Below are positions 7,034 to 8,224 of a DNA stretch of 8,224 bases, piece by piece (position 1 is the first letter of the stretch; each line of letters begins with the position of its first letter). The stretch comes from JADHUC01 sp964617665 (GTDB taxonomy: Bacteria; Planctomycetota; Planctomycetia; Pirellulales; Pirellulaceae). The notes under the pieces were generated by a model. It ran no database searches. It had not been told where the DNA came from and was given only the letters and a program-made list of their open reading frames with translations. Made by a program: the position numbers and the translations under genes. The DNA lies in assembly GCA_964617665.1 (NCBI GenBank), contig CAZUAH010000601.1:1-8224 (forward strand), read 5' to 3'.

Positions 7034-8224
7034 CTAGTTGTTCCTCGTGGCGTGAGGCAGGCGATAGAGGCTGACGCTGTACGGCGGGAGCGTCATGGTG
7101 CCGTCGAATGCGATCTCGTTCGGCCCGTCGACAAAAACTGGCTGGTTTTCCGCCGAGTTGTGTTCGGTGGGGCTGTCACCGCTGATTCGCCAGAGACTTC
7201 CTTGGCCAGTGGGCTTTGAACCTGCAATGTCGATTTGCAGGTCCCGTGGCTCACTGTGCGGATTGACCACGCCGATTGTCAACGCGTCTCCCTTGGCCGT
7301 CAGTGCGGCGGCCACGTCGAGGCCTTGGGCCTCGTGGTCGCCGGAGACGGTGACGGGCGTTGTTCCGAAATGCTGGCGGTACAGCAGCAAGGGCAGCCCC
7401 GTGGTTGAGATGAACGCATCGGTCTTTGTGGTTTTGATACAACCGATCACGTTGACGGTCTGTGCGTAGTGGGCCATCTGAATGACATCCGAGTTGCGAA
7501 AGTACTCGTGCAGCCCCGCCGCGACGCCCAGCGCATCGGCCAGATCGTAGACACAGCCAAGTTCGCCGTAGACGTATTTGCTGTGCCAATAGTTCCACTC
7601 GTCCATGGCGATGGGGATTATGCGATCGGGCAGCAGGCCAAGCTTCTTCTGCAGTTCGCGGTGTCCTTCGGCCTTCTCCCGGATCGAGGCGCGCAACAGT
7701 CCAACGTGCCCTACGACATCCGGCTTCTCGGGGGCCCAAGGAGTGCGGCCCCTGTAGAAGTGCTCGGAGATGTACTCCATCGAATCACTGCAGGATTGCA
7801 GCATTCCTTCGGTCCAACCCACTTTCTGATCGGGGTCATGCTTGCGATTGAATTCTCTCAGGCTGCCGACGCCGACAAGCTGGATCGAAGAGTCTGTTTT
7901 GCGCATCTTTCGCGCCACACGATTGTGTTTCTGCACGTAGTGGCTCAGTTGCATGAAGCCCAGTTGCCAGGGCCCGAACATTTCGTTGCCAACGCACCAG
8001 TACTTCACGCAGTACGGTTCGGCGTGGCCGTTCTTTGCACGCCACGAACCGCCGATAGTGTCCACAGAGCTGTTGCAGTACTCGACTTCCTGCGCCGCGG
8101 AATAGGCGTCGCCGAAACCGGTGTTGGCCGCGATCATCGGCTCGGAGTTCACCTCGCGGCAGAACGCGATGAAGTCGTCGATTCCAAAATCGTTGTGTTC
8201 CACGCCCGTCCAAGCCGGGTTCTT
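7034..8224 (-). CDS. GH51 alpha-L-arabinofuranosidase, partial (N-terminus beyond right edge)
   Basis: The frame is open to the right edge; the visible 396 residues begin KNPAWTGVEHNDFGIDDF, a typical internal GH51 stretch, so the GTG at 8203 is not the start. Visible are most of the TIM barrel and the C-terminal beta domain ending LPPYSVSLYRLPHATRNN. The acid/base is the Glu of WCVGNEMFG (visible residue 81, codon 7982-7984) and the nucleophile the Glu of AMDEWNYW (residue 209, codon 7598-7600), both intact. It should release L-arabinofuranose from arabino-oligosaccharides or polymers. The active-site motifs are canonical GH51 (GNEM, DEWN) and differ from the 803-residue paralogue in this operon, which has DNET and SEWN, so the two probably differ in substrate. 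The N-terminal region, any signal peptide and any accessory modules cannot be seen, so location is unknown. It is the first visible gene of the operon, 44 bases before the GH43 gene. Confidence 0.92.
   Translation of the reverse strand, partial: KNPAWTGVEHNDFGIDDFIAFCREVNSEPMIAANTGFGDAYSAAQEVEYCNSSVDTIGGSWRAKNGHAEPYCVKYWCVGNEMFGPWQLGFMQLSHYVQKHNRVARKMRKTDSSIQLVGVGSLREFNRKHDPDQKVGWTEGMLQSCSDSMEYISEHFYRGRTPWAPEKPDVVGHVGLLRASIREKAEGHRELQKKLGLLPDRIIPIAMDEWNYWHSKYVYGELGCVYDLADALGVAAGLHEYFRNSDVIQMAHYAQTVNVIGCIKTTKTDAFISTTGLPLLLYRQHFGTTPVTVSGDHEAQGLDVAAALTAKGDALTIGVVNPHSEPRDLQIDIAGSKPTGQGSLWRISGDSPTEHNSAENQPVFVDGPNEIAFDGTMTLPPYSVSLYRLPHATRNN

Noticed and set aside
7034..8203. GTG at 8203 as the start of the partial GH51
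   Set aside because: The upstream codons to the edge encode KNPAWTG in frame, which continues conserved GH51 sequence, and the N-terminal part of the family is missing.
1..8224. CRISPR array, tRNA, insertion sequence or defence system
   Set aside because: No repeat-spacer pattern, cloverleaf, transposase or nuclease motif was seen; the window is taken up by carbohydrate enzymes and rpiB.

Overview
The window looks like part of a carbohydrate-degradation locus from a GC-rich environmental bacterium. Large secreted multi-module glycoside hydrolases, many GH paralogues side by side, and loosely spaced co-directional genes would suit a planctomycete or a related PVC-group bacterium (Verrucomicrobiota, Lentisphaerota). 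There is no rRNA or other marker gene, so this placement is inference only.

Layout. From about 1190 to the right edge everything real lies on the minus strand. In transcription order it is: (1) the C-terminal 396 residues of a GH51 alpha-L-arabinofuranosidase, open at the right edge (7034-8224); (2) a 919-residue secreted protein with two GH43 catalytic domains, a carbohydrate-binding module between them and an F5/8 type C (CBM32-like) domain at the end (4230-6989); (3) an 803-residue secreted GH51 carrying two accessory beta-sandwich modules (1711-4122); (4) rpiB, ribose-5-phosphate isomerase B of the Mycobacterium type (1190-1630). Gaps are 44, 107 and 80 bases with no obvious terminator, so this reads as one operon whose promoter is off the right edge. 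From about 98 to 1189 on the plus strand, converging on rpiB, lies a GH32-like (clan GH-J) gene that is broken: one in-frame TAA splits it, and its C-terminal domain appears to be missing where rpiB begins. A terminator-like hairpin sits at 12-43.

How the genes fit together. The GH51 and GH43 enzymes would release L-arabinofuranose, and possibly xylose, from arabinan, arabinoxylan or arabinogalactan outside the cytoplasm. RpiB interconverts ribose-5-phosphate and ribulose-5-phosphate and could link the released pentoses to the pentose phosphate pathway. No transporter, arabinose isomerase, kinase, regulator or sulfatase is visible here; they may lie outside the window.

I did not find a convincingly new biological system. 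The points most worth a second look are the tandem GH43 enzyme with two intact catalytic triads, the GH51 with Asp replacing Gly in its acid/base motif and two inserted modules, the single-stop GH32-like pseudogene, the coupling of a Glu-type RpiB to an arabinosidase operon, a possible 20-codon leader ORF before rpiB, and a 13-bp palindrome before the 803-residue GH51. No stretch over 300 bases lacks a gene or pseudogene.
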